Below, one piece after another: positions 1 to 7,308 of a stretch of 12,351 nucleotides of DNA. The translations under genes and the position numbers were made by a program. This stretch comes from Marinilabilia sp. UBA5340 (GTDB taxonomy: Bacteria; Bacteroidota; Bacteroidia; Bacteroidales; Marinilabiliaceae): NCBI GenBank assembly GCA_002411085.1, contig DHQK01000003.1, positions 2,119 through 14,469 of the forward strand, in the 5' to 3' direction. The notes beneath the pieces are model-generated. The model was not told where the DNA came from and ran no database searches. It saw only the letters and a program-made list of their open reading frames with translations. Each line of letters begins with the position of its first letter. Within the stretch, counting starts at the first letter, position 1.

Positions 1-873
1 GGAGCAAATCCGGAGGCAGAAGCACGCGTTCTGAATCTGCATGAAAAAATAACAGAGGGAAGCTGGTTCGATTCTCCCTATTCGAGGGAAGTGGTGATTG
101 GTCAAAAGCTGGCAGATCAGCTCCAAATTGGCCTACGTTCCAGATTGATCCTTCGTTTTCAGGATATAGAAGGCACCCTCACCGGGGGAGCATTCAGAGT
201 AGCTGGCATATTCAAAACCAACAATACGGCCTTTGATGGAACCAATGTATGGGTTCGAAACAACGATCTGGCCGAACTACTAAACCTCTGCAAAGGGGAT
301 TTTCATGCAGCGGTAATACGTCTGAACGACTCGGATCAGGCCATGAGCACATCCAAAAATCTGGAGCAACAACTATCTGATTCGGAAGTGCTTTCGTGGA
401 AAGAATTAAGTCCGGAGTTAGGCTACCTGACGGAATTGGGGAATACCTACCTTTATATTTTTACGATCATCATTTTATTGGCCCTGGGATTCGGAATTGT
501 CAATACCATGCTAATGGTTGTACTGGAACGAGTAAGGGAAATAGGTATGCTGATGTCGGTCGGAATGGCACGGTGGCGCATATTCTTCATGATCGTACTG
601 GAAACGGTGATGCTATCGGCTACCGGAGGAATGATTGGAATACTTCTGGGTTTGTTGATGGTTTGGCATTTGGGGAAAACCGGAATTGATCTTTCTGTAT
701 GGAGTACCGGCCTTACCGAAATGGGATTCAATCCGATTGTTTACCCCGAGTGGGATGCAGCATTGGTGCTCAATATTGCACTAATGGTAGTAGCCGCAGG
801 AATATTAGCCTCTATCTACCCCGCCTGGAAGGCATTAAAATTAAATCCCTCAGAAGCTGTTAGAGTTATTTAG
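1..873 (+). CDS. ABC transporter permease, MacB/LolC (FtsX-like) type, 5' end missing
   Basis: Inner-membrane permease of a type VII-like ABC transporter; 290 residues are in the window and the frame is open from base 1, so the N-terminus lies to the left. Window residues 1 to about 135 are the end of the periplasmic MacB-type core domain. Three membrane segments follow at about 150-173, 195-223 and 253-273, which is the FtsX-domain layout. After the first segment comes the cytoplasmic coupling stretch ERVREIGMLMSVGM (176-189), typical of FtsX/MacB/LolC proteins, and the protein ends in KALKLNPSEAVRVI, a usual tail for the family. The ATPase gene starts 26 bp downstream on the same strand, so the two should form one complex. 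These transporters do not move substrate through the membrane; they use ATP to drive work in the periplasm (lipoprotein release, efflux through partners, lipid handling). The substrate here cannot be read from sequence. Confidence 0.93.
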   Translation, partial: GANPEAEARVLNLHEKITEGSWFDSPYSREVVIGQKLADQLQIGLRSRLILRFQDIEGTLTGGAFRVAGIFKTNNTAFDGTNVWVRNNDLAELLNLCKGDFHAAVIRLNDSDQAMSTSKNLEQQLSDSEVLSWKELSPELGYLTELGNTYLYIFTIIILLALGFGIVNTMLMVVLERVREIGMLMSVGMARWRIFFMIVLETVMLSATGGMIGILLGLLMVWHLGKTGIDLSVWSTGLTEMGFNPIVYPEWDAALVLNIALMVVAAGILASIYPAWKALKLNPSEAVRVI

Positions 874-899
874 ACCAAAACAACAAAAAACACAATGTC

Positions 900-1583
900 A
901 TGGCAATCATAAACATAAACAATCTGTACAAAACCTATAATTTAAGTCAGGTTCCGGTACATGCCCTTAACGGAATCAACTTATCATTCGACAAGGGAGA
1001 ATTTACTGCCATCGTTGGGCCGTCAGGATCAGGAAAAACCACTTTGTTAAACATTGTAGGCGGTCTGGATAACCCCAACCAGGGACAGGTAATTATTGAC
1101 GGAACCGAGGTCAACAAATTGACCAAACACGAAAAGATTAACTTTCGATTACACCATATTGGTTTTATTTTTCAGGCCTACAATCTTATTCCGGTGTTAA
1201 CTGCCCGCGAAAACATTGAATTTATCCTGGAACTTCAGGGGATCCCAAAATTAAAGCGCAGAGAGCGAAGCACTGAACTTCTGGAAGCAGTAGGAATTCC
1301 CGAAAAAGCAAAAATAAGGCCAAGGCAATTGTCTGGTGGTCAACAACAGCGAGTGGCTGTTGCCCGGGCACTGGCTTCCCGACCCCGCTTTATTCTGGCC
1401 GATGAGCCTACTGCCAATTTGGATTCCGCGTCAGCTGAGAACTTATTGAGTATTATGAAAGATCTCAATCATAAGGAAAACACTACCTTCATTTTCTCAA
1501 CGCACGATGAAAGAGTAGTTAAAATGGCCCGACGTATAGTAACACTTGAAGATGGTAAAATAAAATCGGACAATCAGGTATAA
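900..1583 (+). CDS. ABC transporter ATP-binding protein, LolD/MacB family
   Basis: Cytoplasmic ATPase partner of the permease just upstream. At 227 residues it is normal length for a LolD-type subunit. All nucleotide-binding motifs are intact: Walker A GPSGSGKTT at residues 40-48, the Q-loop glutamine at 92 (FIFQAYNLIPVLTARENI), signature LSGGQQQRVAVARAL at 144-158, Walker B FILADEPTANLD at 164-175 with Glu169, and the switch histidine at 202 (STHD). The Q-loop context (AYNL..LTARENIE) is that of the LolD/MacB/FtsE branch. The start at 900 follows an A-rich stretch; an ATG five bases earlier (895) is in another frame and stops after five codons. It lies between the permease and an outer-membrane barrel gene 61 bp downstream, consistent with one operon. 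Family assignment is firm; the substrate is unknown. Confidence 0.95.
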   Translation: MAIININNLYKTYNLSQVPVHALNGINLSFDKGEFTAIVGPSGSGKTTLLNIVGGLDNPNQGQVIIDGTEVNKLTKHEKINFRLHHIGFIFQAYNLIPVLTARENIEFILELQGIPKLKRRERSTELLEAVGIPEKAKIRPRQLSGGQQQRVAVARALASRPRFILADEPTANLDSASAENLLSIMKDLNHKENTTFIFSTHDERVVKMARRIVTLEDGKIKSDNQV

Positions 1584-1644
1584 CCTGAATCGCAGCTGTT
1601 TACCATCAAAAGTAACCCATGAGAAACGATCACACCAAAAGACC

Positions 1645-2769
1645 ATGAAATACCTGATTCTTTTAATTGCCCTGTTCACATCCCTAAACCTCCGGAGCCA
1701 GGTGAAGGCAGATGGATATATTAGTGCCATGCCCACCTGGTACAGAATGGAAAATCTAAACCAGAAACTTTGGGAAAACAACATCCACAACCGCATAAAT
1801 TTAAGCTATGATTTTTCATCTTCAGTAATTGGGGTAGTACAATTCCGAAACCGCCTGATTCATGGCAAAACAGTCAGGGATATCCCCGGTTATGCTGCTG
1901 TTATTGATACGGATCAGGGATTTCTGGACATGTCGTATAACCTGGCATCCGGAACTTCAGCCATTCTTAACATGACCATCGACCGATTGTGGATGGATTT
2001 TTTTCTGGGGAAAGTACAAATCAGGGCCGGCCGACAACGCATTAACTGGGGACAGGCAATGGTATGGAACCCCAATGACATTTTTAATGCTTATTCATTT
2101 TTCGACCTGGACTACCCAGAAAGACCTGGGATTGACGGAGTCAGGATTCAATGGTTTACAGGAATGACTTCTCAGATGGAAGGAGTCTTCAAAATTGACC
2201 GAAACCACACATCAACCATTGCACTGAGATACCGTTTTAATGCGTTGCGATACGACTGGCAACTGCTCGGCGGAAAACTCAATACCGAGGAATGGGCTGC
2301 AGGACTGGGATGGTCAGGACAAATTGGCGATGCAGGATTCTATGGAGAAGGAACCTATATTATTCCTGACAATGAGCAGGAAGTTGTCATCGCCTCTACG
2401 GGAATAGACTACACTTTTAAAAACAGCTTACTTTGGAGAAGCGAATTTTTGTTCAGCAGTAACTTAAGTAGTGATCAAATTGACTTCACTAATTTCATTT
2501 CTGGTCAGGCTTCTATAAAAAATCTAAGCGTAGCAAAATACAGTATTTTTACTTCTTTTCAATATCCTGTTACACCCCTTTTCAATGCCACGCTCAACGG
2601 CATGCTATTCCCTGGTGTTGAAGGATGGCACGCCGGAACAACGCTGGAATATTCCCTCTCCACCAACCTCTTTTTTACCACATTCTTCAACCTGTTTGTA
2701 TCCAAGTCAACCACTAATACAAAAAACAAGGATTACCTTGGAGCGTTGAGGATCAAATGGTTTTTTTGA
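1645..2769 (+). CDS. outer-membrane beta-barrel protein, DUF1302-like, ABC-operon associated
   Basis: A 374-residue exported protein. Residues 1-19 form a signal peptide (Met-Lys, hydrophobic stretch LILLIALFTSL, likely cleavage near SQ at 18-19). The rest alternates polar and hydrophobic residues with many aromatics, as in beta strands, and the chain ends in Trp-Phe-Phe; a C-terminal phenylalanine is the usual signal for insertion by the BAM machinery. The best landmark is at 128-167, a GRQRINWG..WNPNDIFN motif followed by a Tyr-Pro-Glu-Arg-Pro-Gly stretch, which resembles DUF1302-type outer-membrane proteins; that name is from memory, not from a search. It lies 61 bp after the ABC ATPase gene on the same strand with no terminator between, so it is probably the outer-membrane part of the same system. 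Its stop lies 13 bp from the end of convergent dxs. Function unknown; barrel call fairly sure, partner call inferred. Confidence 0.8.
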   Translation: MKYLILLIALFTSLNLRSQVKADGYISAMPTWYRMENLNQKLWENNIHNRINLSYDFSSSVIGVVQFRNRLIHGKTVRDIPGYAAVIDTDQGFLDMSYNLASGTSAILNMTIDRLWMDFFLGKVQIRAGRQRINWGQAMVWNPNDIFNAYSFFDLDYPERPGIDGVRIQWFTGMTSQMEGVFKIDRNHTSTIALRYRFNALRYDWQLLGGKLNTEEWAAGLGWSGQIGDAGFYGEGTYIIPDNEQEVVIASTGIDYTFKNSLLWRSEFLFSSNLSSDQIDFTNFISGQASIKNLSVAKYSIFTSFQYPVTPLFNATLNGMLFPGVEGWHAGTTLEYSLSTNLFFTTFFNLFVSKSTTNTKNKDYLGALRIKWFF

Positions 2770-2782
2770 TCAATCTAATCCT

Positions 2783-4687
2783 TTACTTTATAATATCCCT
2801 TGCAGCCTGACGAATTCCTTCCATGTCGTAGCCACAATCACGGGAAAGCTCCGTTTGGGTTCCCTGGTCAATAAATGCATCAGGAACTCCAAGTCTCTTA
2901 ATTCTGGCCGTGTAACCATGTTCTGCCATAAACTCAATTACTGCAGATCCCAGTCCTCCAACAATAGTTCCATCCTCAATGGTAATAATTCTGGTGTATT
3001 TGGAGAACACCTGATGAAGCAGGTGTTTGTCCAGTGGTTTCACAAAACGCATATCGCAATGACCTGCCGAGACCCCCTCTTCCTTGAGTTGATCAACAAT
3101 TCGTTGCACTTTCACGCCCAAAGGCCCGATAGTAAGAAACACCAGATCTTTGCCGACTGAAAGCTCCCGTCCGGTGCCCACTTCAATCTTTTCAAACGGG
3201 GTTTGCCAATCAATCATAGAACCGTTGCCCCGGGGGTAGCGAATCGAGAAAGGGCCCATATCTGGAAGCTGAGCAGTGTACATCAGATTTCTTAACTCTG
3301 CCTCATCCATAGGAGAAGAGACAACCATATTGGGAATACACCGGAAATAGGCCAAATCAAAAGCTCCATGATGCGTAGGACCATCCGCCCCCACTAGTCC
3401 GCCCCGATCAAGACAAAAAACCACATTCAATTTCTGAAGTGCCACATCATGAATTACCTGATCGTAGGCGCGTTGCATGAATGTAGAATAAATATTACAG
3501 AAAGGTACCAGGCCGGAAATAGCCATTCCCGCCGAAAACGTCACAGCGTGCTGTTCAGCAATACCCACATCAAAAGCACGATCCGGCATCTTCTGCATCA
3601 TCAAATTGAGACTGCACCCTGTAGGCATGGCTGGGGTAACGCCCACTACTTTTTCGTTTTTTTCGGCGAGTTCGATGATGCTGTGTCCAAATACATCCTG
3701 AAATTTGGGTGGTCGTGGCTTATTGGAGGAAGGCTCCAGAAAACGGCCGGTGGTTTTATCAAATTTTCCGCCCGTGGCATGCCAGGCAGTCTGATTTTCT
3801 TCTGCCAGCTTAAAACCTTTTCCTTTTTTTGTAATGATATGCAGAACTTTAGGCCCTTTTATATCTTTCAGATCTTTAAGAACATTAACCAGACGTTCCA
3901 CATCGTGCCCATCCACCGGCCCAAAATACCGGACATTTAATCCTTCAAAAATATTGGTCTGACGTGTTAGCAGTGTTTTAATGCTATTATTGATCTTAAT
4001 GATCATATCGCGCGAGCGGGGTCCGCCAATATTAAATTTCTGAAGTGCTTTAAAGACTTCTTTCCGCAGTTTATTGTATGTATGGCTGGTAGCAATATCC
4101 ACAAGGTAATCGCTAAATCCCCCCACATTGGGATCAATGGCCATATTGTTGTCATTGAGCACCACCAAAACATTTGCCTTGCTGGCAGCCAGATTGTTAA
4201 GCCCCTCAAAAGCCTGGCCGGCCGTCATGGCCCCATCGCCAATTACAGCCACCGCCTGCCGGTTTTCCTCATGCTTCCGACTGGCAGCAATAGCCATACC
4301 CATGGCCGCAGAGATTGATGTTGAAGAATGTCCCACCCCAAAAGCATCATACTCACTTTCAAAAATATTGGGAAAGCCACTAATACCTTTATACTTACGA
4401 TTGGTATGAAAACGATCTCTCCGACCAGTCAAAATTTTATGTCCGTAAGCCTGATGACCCACATCCCAAATAATTTTATCGTAAGGAGTATTGAAAACAT
4501 AATGAAGAGCCACAGTCAATTCCACAACCCCCAGACTGGCCCCAAAATGCCCCGGATTGCATGAAACGGCATCAATAATATAATCTCGCAACTCGCCACA
4601 AACCTTCATCAGGTCTTTTTGTGGAAGCTTGCGCAGATCCTCAGGCGTGTCAATATGCTGTAAAAATTCTTTGGCGGCCTCTTCCAT
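2783..4687 (-). CDS. dxs: 1-deoxy-D-xylulose-5-phosphate synthase
   Basis: Cytoplasmic thiamine-diphosphate enzyme that condenses pyruvate with glyceraldehyde 3-phosphate to DXP, the entry step of the MEP isoprenoid pathway; DXP also feeds thiamine and pyridoxal synthesis. The 634 residues match the usual length. Visible landmarks: His47 in NPGHFGASLG; His78 in DVGHQAYGHK; the ThDP/Mg motif starting GDGAMTAGQAFEGLNN at 150-165 and closing with Asn180 in LNDNNMAID; the catalytic glutamate in IAEQHAVTFSAGMA, opening the pyrimidine-binding domain; DRGGLVGADGPTHHG; and the C-terminal transketolase-like domain with IEDGTIVGGLGSAV. The ATG at 4685-4687 gives a normal family N-terminus. It is a single-gene unit here, with its own promoter (element at 4733-4740) and no other MEP or thiamine gene beside it. 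It converges on the barrel gene, and no terminator is seen in the 13 bp gap. Confidence 0.97.
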   Translation of the reverse strand: MEEAAKEFLQHIDTPEDLRKLPQKDLMKVCGELRDYIIDAVSCNPGHFGASLGVVELTVALHYVFNTPYDKIIWDVGHQAYGHKILTGRRDRFHTNRKYKGISGFPNIFESEYDAFGVGHSSTSISAAMGMAIAASRKHEENRQAVAVIGDGAMTAGQAFEGLNNLAASKANVLVVLNDNNMAIDPNVGGFSDYLVDIATSHTYNKLRKEVFKALQKFNIGGPRSRDMIIKINNSIKTLLTRQTNIFEGLNVRYFGPVDGHDVERLVNVLKDLKDIKGPKVLHIITKKGKGFKLAEENQTAWHATGGKFDKTTGRFLEPSSNKPRPPKFQDVFGHSIIELAEKNEKVVGVTPAMPTGCSLNLMMQKMPDRAFDVGIAEQHAVTFSAGMAISGLVPFCNIYSTFMQRAYDQVIHDVALQKLNVVFCLDRGGLVGADGPTHHGAFDLAYFRCIPNMVVSSPMDEAELRNLMYTAQLPDMGPFSIRYPRGNGSMIDWQTPFEKIEVGTGRELSVGKDLVFLTIGPLGVKVQRIVDQLKEEGVSAGHCDMRFVKPLDKHLLHQVFSKYTRIITIEDGTIVGGLGSAVIEFMAEHGYTARIKRLGVPDAFIDQGTQTELSRDCGYDMEGIRQAARDIIK

Positions 4688-4732
4688 CCCTTATTATTGT
4701 TTTTCAATTTTGGTGAAACGGATATATCTGTG

Positions 4733-4740
4733 CAAAGATA
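4733..4740 (-). promoter_or_regulatory. dxs promoter, -7 element
   Basis: Read on the minus strand this is TATCTTTG, an exact match to the Bacteroidota -7 consensus TAnnTTTG, placed 45 bp upstream of the dxs ATG. No good TTTG-like -33 element is found at the expected 19-20 bp spacing, so the assignment rests on the -7 match and its position. Confidence 0.5.
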
Positions 4741-4942
4741 AAAGAATGTTAATATTTTAGATATGATAAAGCCCTTCAATGTAACCTGCATTGTCAAGAT
4801 GTCAATGATACAAAGCAAAAATTTATTAGTTTTACCAGATAACGAATGAAGATAGCAAAACAACAAGTTGCTTTTTTATCCCGGGATATCATCATCCTAT
4901 TCTGTCTCAGTGAGCAAAAGAAGCTTTTCATGAAAGATTATA

Positions 4943-4950
4943 TTATTTTG
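4943..4950 (+). promoter_or_regulatory. possible -7 element for the OmpA-family lipoprotein gene
   Basis: TTATTTTG differs from TAnnTTTG at one fixed base and lies 44 bp upstream of the ATG, a reasonable leader length. The -33 region is only T-rich (TTTT near 4925), so this is a weak call. Confidence 0.3.
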
Positions 4951-4994
4951 CCGTCTTCAACGTTCAAAATAAAGAAAAACATAAAACGAACACT

Positions 4995-6035
4995 ATGAAA
5001 TCCATACAGCTTACCGGAACTTTGTTAATAATCGGAACCCTGATTTTTTCCTGTGTCCCCCTTAAGCAGTTCAAAGACCTGGAGGAAACCAATCAGCAAT
5101 TGACTGATAAAGTGGAAGGCCTGAGCAGCGACAAAGAGTTACTGGAAGGCCGCAACGAAGAGCTGAAAGAGTTGGCGGACCGGCTCAAAAAACAAGTTGC
5201 TGAACTAACGGCTGACACATTGCGGAAAGGTCGCGAAGTCAGTGCCTGCAGGGATGACCTCAACCATCTGCGCCGTGAATATGACGACCTTCTCTCCCAG
5301 TTGCGCAGCCAAACCGGCACGGCTGACTCAGAGGAATTGTTGGCATATCTGCAAAAACTTCAGGAGGATCTTCAGGCTCGTGAAGATGCACTAATTGCAG
5401 CAGAGAGAGATCTGGCAGCACGTGAAACGGAACTGGAAAATGCCATCAATGAACTGGCTGCTGCTCAGAAAGAGCTCACCACAGCACAAGCGGAACTGGA
5501 AGCACAAAACCGCCGCCTTATGGAGTTGGAGCAGGCCCTCGCCCGAAAAGACAGTGCAAGCAATGCGCTTCGCCAGGCCATAGCAGATGCCCTGACAGGT
5601 TTTGACCAAAGCCAATTGAAAGTACACATCAAAAACGGAAAGGTTTATGTATCCATGGAAGAGAAACTTCTCTTCGGATCGGGAAGCTACCAGGTAAGTG
5701 CTGAAGGGGCCTCGGCAATTCGCCAGGTAGCCAATGTACTGGCAGAAAAAACAGATATCAACATCATGATTGAGGGACATACAGATCCTGTTCCCTACCG
5801 CAGCGGCGTATTGCTGGACAACTGGGATCTGAGCGTCAAAAGAGCCACCTCTGTAACCCGGATTCTGCTTGAGAACAGTGGCGTGGATCCATCCAGAGTC
5901 ATTGCTGCTGGTCGCGGTCCATACGTCCCGCTGGTTTCCAACGATACAACTGAAGGAAAACGAAAAAACCGACGTACCGAAATTATTCTGACACCGCGGT
6001 TAGACCAGATACTGGATATCCTGGAGACCAATTAA
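4995..6035 (+). CDS. OmpA-family lipoprotein with long coiled coil
   Basis: Predicted envelope lipoprotein of 346 residues that should tie the outer membrane to peptidoglycan. Residues 1-20 form a lipoprotein signal peptide ending in the lipobox IFSC with Cys20. The residues after the cysteine (VPLKQFKD) lack the immediate acidic cluster described for surface-exported Bacteroidota lipoproteins, so a periplasm-facing position is inferred. Residues about 25-195 are a long Glu/Leu/Ala/Gln-rich coiled coil, with near-repeats such as AARETELENA and AAAQKELTTAQAELEA. Residues 208-333 are the OmpA/MotB C-terminal domain: LLFGSGSYQVS, IEGHTDPVPY (259-268), NWDLSVKRATSV (276-287) and the tail NDTTEGKRKNRRTEIIL (316-332). 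The domain looks MotB-like, but no flagellar gene is nearby and this architecture occurs in non-flagellated Bacteroidota. It forms a monocistronic unit closed by the hairpin at 6062-6136. Confidence 0.92.
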   Translation: MKSIQLTGTLLIIGTLIFSCVPLKQFKDLEETNQQLTDKVEGLSSDKELLEGRNEELKELADRLKKQVAELTADTLRKGREVSACRDDLNHLRREYDDLLSQLRSQTGTADSEELLAYLQKLQEDLQAREDALIAAERDLAARETELENAINELAAAQKELTTAQAELEAQNRRLMELEQALARKDSASNALRQAIADALTGFDQSQLKVHIKNGKVYVSMEEKLLFGSGSYQVSAEGASAIRQVANVLAEKTDINIMIEGHTDPVPYRSGVLLDNWDLSVKRATSVTRILLENSGVDPSRVIAAGRGPYVPLVSNDTTEGKRKNRRTEIILTPRLDQILDILETN

Positions 6036-6061
6036 AGTCAGAGAAAAAACGCTGAAAAAAG

Positions 6062-6136
6062 CCACAAAGATTGCAGGGAAAAGCAAAGGGAATCCGACAA
6101 CTTTGCCCCCTGTATGCTCTGTGGTTTTCTTTTTTT
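6062..6136 (+). terminator. long imperfect terminator hairpin after the OmpA lipoprotein gene
   Basis: Beginning 27 bp after the stop codon is a nested inverted repeat. CCACA (6062-6066) pairs with TGTGG (6120-6124), CAGGG (6074-6078) with CCCTG (6108-6112), and GCAAAG (6083-6088) with CTTTGC (6101-6106), around a 12-nt loop. The 7-nt internal segments between the first two stems can also pair in part (AG/CT and TG/TA). The T-rich tract TTTTCTTTTTTT follows directly at 6125-6136, as in a rho-independent terminator. The two arms are also inverted copies of one repeat-like sequence. Confidence 0.65.
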
Positions 6137-6157
6137 GAACCACTGGAAACACAGTGG
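6134..6157 (+). repeat. dispersed CACAG-type intergenic repeat, copy 1
   Basis: A 24 bp unit beginning TTTGAACC and ending AACACAGTGG matches the segment at 9646-9669 at 20 of 24 positions. It contains a perfect short inverted repeat, CCACTG (6140-6145) / CAGTGG (6152-6157), with a 6-nt loop, and is followed by another ACACAGAG. It directly abuts the terminator hairpin, whose arms carry related CCACA.AG...CAGGG sequence. The general form (AACCGCAGAG..ACACAGAG) is a style of low-complexity intergenic repeat seen in many bacterial genomes; that resemblance is from memory. Confidence 0.55.
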
Positions 6158-6234
6158 AACACAGAGAAAAAAGCACAATGAATTATCCTCCAAATCTTTT
6201 ACTATTTTAGCTTCCTCTAAAAAGAAGGTATTCC

Positions 6235-7266
6235 ATGTGGTTTCGTACATCAGCAATAATAATCAACATAACATGCTATCTAAAAAGCTTTACTACCAAA
6301 AGATTAATCAATCTGGTTAAGCTCTTTGGCGGGTATTTTTTTTCACGAATTGTCCGAAAACCTGTATGGATCACCTATCCTTTTGCCCTCTCTATAGAAC
6401 CATCCGGCTTTTGCCAGCTGCAATGCCCCGAATGCCCGACAGGCGCAGCGGTTCTCTCCCGGGAAAAAGGCCACATGAATCTGGAATTGTTCAATAAAAT
6501 AATATATGAAATAAAAGATTACACATTCTATCTAAACCTTTACTTTCAGGGAGAACCTCTACTGCATCCACAAATTGATGAAATAATCAGCATGGCTGCA
6601 AAAAACCGTTTTTACACAACATTAAGTACCAATGCCCAGTTGATTGATAAAAGCATGAGCAGAAAGATTGTAGCTTCTGGTCTTTCGCGAATTATCATTT
6701 CTCTGGATGGTTTTTCACAAGAGGTTTATGAAAGATATCGTCGAGGAGGCAAAGTGGACAAAGTTAAAAACGCCATTTTAAGGCTGATTGAAGCAAAGAA
6801 AAAAGCCAAAAGCCCTTTGCCTCTTGTGGTGGTACAATCCCTTGCTTTCACCCACAACAAGCACGAAATCCCTTCCATTAAAGAATGGTGCAAAGCCGCA
6901 GGGGTGGACAAGCTGGAAATAAAGACAGCCCAAATAAACGAATTCGGAGATGGTTCGGTAAAGCCAGATCCCCAAAAGTCACGCTACAAGAACTCATCGA
7001 ATCCGGCAAACTCCATTCCGGGAACTCCTTACAATCATTGCTGGCGCCAATGGAGCAACCCGGTGATTACATGGAACGGACAAATGGTTCCCTGCTGCTA
7101 CGATAAAGATGCGAAGTACAGCCTGGGAAACATCTCAAACAAAACTTTCAATGAGATATGGCAAAAAAATGAAAGCAAACAATTTAAACACACAATACTA
7201 TCATTCCGAAACAACATTGAAATGTGCCGAAACTGTCCTGAAGGAAGACAATGGTTTTTCAATTAA
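6235..7266 (+). CDS. radical SAM protein with SPASM-type C-terminal domain
   Basis: Iron-sulfur enzyme that would cleave S-adenosylmethionine to start radical chemistry; the substrate is unknown. The radical SAM motif is C-x3-C-x2-C at Cys60, Cys64 and Cys67 (CQLQCPEC), followed by FQGEP (104-108), STNAQL (131-136) and IISLDG (154-159), as in the family core. The C-terminal part carries further cysteines in SPASM style: Cys269, Cys287/Cys288 (VPCCYDKDA) and Cys331/Cys334 (CRNCPEG), enough for one auxiliary cluster. Related SPASM proteins modify peptides or act as maturases, but no precursor peptide or partner is seen nearby. The start is uncertain: ATG 6235 gives an atypical first 18 residues, and the family-like sequence begins near KRLINLVKLF at 22. 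A better-placed ATG at 6273 lies in another frame. A 199 bp repeat-rich leader separates it from the lipoprotein gene. Confidence 0.87.
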   Translation: MWFRTSAIIINITCYLKSFTTKRLINLVKLFGGYFFSRIVRKPVWITYPFALSIEPSGFCQLQCPECPTGAAVLSREKGHMNLELFNKIIYEIKDYTFYLNLYFQGEPLLHPQIDEIISMAAKNRFYTTLSTNAQLIDKSMSRKIVASGLSRIIISLDGFSQEVYERYRRGGKVDKVKNAILRLIEAKKKAKSPLPLVVVQSLAFTHNKHEIPSIKEWCKAAGVDKLEIKTAQINEFGDGSVKPDPQKSRYKNSSNPANSIPGTPYNHCWRQWSNPVITWNGQMVPCCYDKDAKYSLGNISNKTFNEIWQKNESKQFKHTILSFRNNIEMCRNCPEGRQWFFN

Positions 7267-7308
7267 GAACCTCCTTTGACAACTGGCATAAAAACATTTC
7301 TCATCAAC

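Larger units (their letters stand above)
4688..4994. other. 307 bp divergent intergenic region between dxs and the OmpA lipoprotein gene
   Basis: AT-rich spacer that must hold the start signals of both flanking genes. A consensus -7 element for dxs is at 4733-4740 (minus), and a near-consensus element for the lipoprotein gene is at 4943-4950 (plus). Around 4854-4878 there is a weak hairpin (AGCAA, 9-nt loop, TTGCT followed by a T run) with no gene that it would obviously terminate. I see no convincing coding frame, RNA gene or long repeat here. Confidence 0.6.

Noticed and set aside
1619..1648. Nine-residue leader-like frame overlapping the barrel gene start as ATGA
   Set aside because: A frame this short is expected by chance and shows no attenuator structure or codon bias around it.
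2766..2773. TTGATCAA palindrome at the barrel gene stop codon
   Set aside because: An 8 bp palindrome is common by chance, and it includes the stop codon of the gene.
3449..3940. 163-codon open frame antisense to dxs
   Set aside because: It overlaps conserved dxs sequence, and its translation shows no family features.
4854..4878. Small hairpin with T run in the dxs-lipoprotein spacer
   Set aside because: It has a 5 bp stem with a 9-nt loop and no transcript that it would end on that strand; too weak to call a terminator.
6038..6256. 72-codon minus-strand frame over the repeat region
   Set aside because: The Leu/Cys/Phe-rich translation (SLCFFLCVPLCF) comes from the CACAGAG-type repeats and the terminator hairpin, not from a gene.
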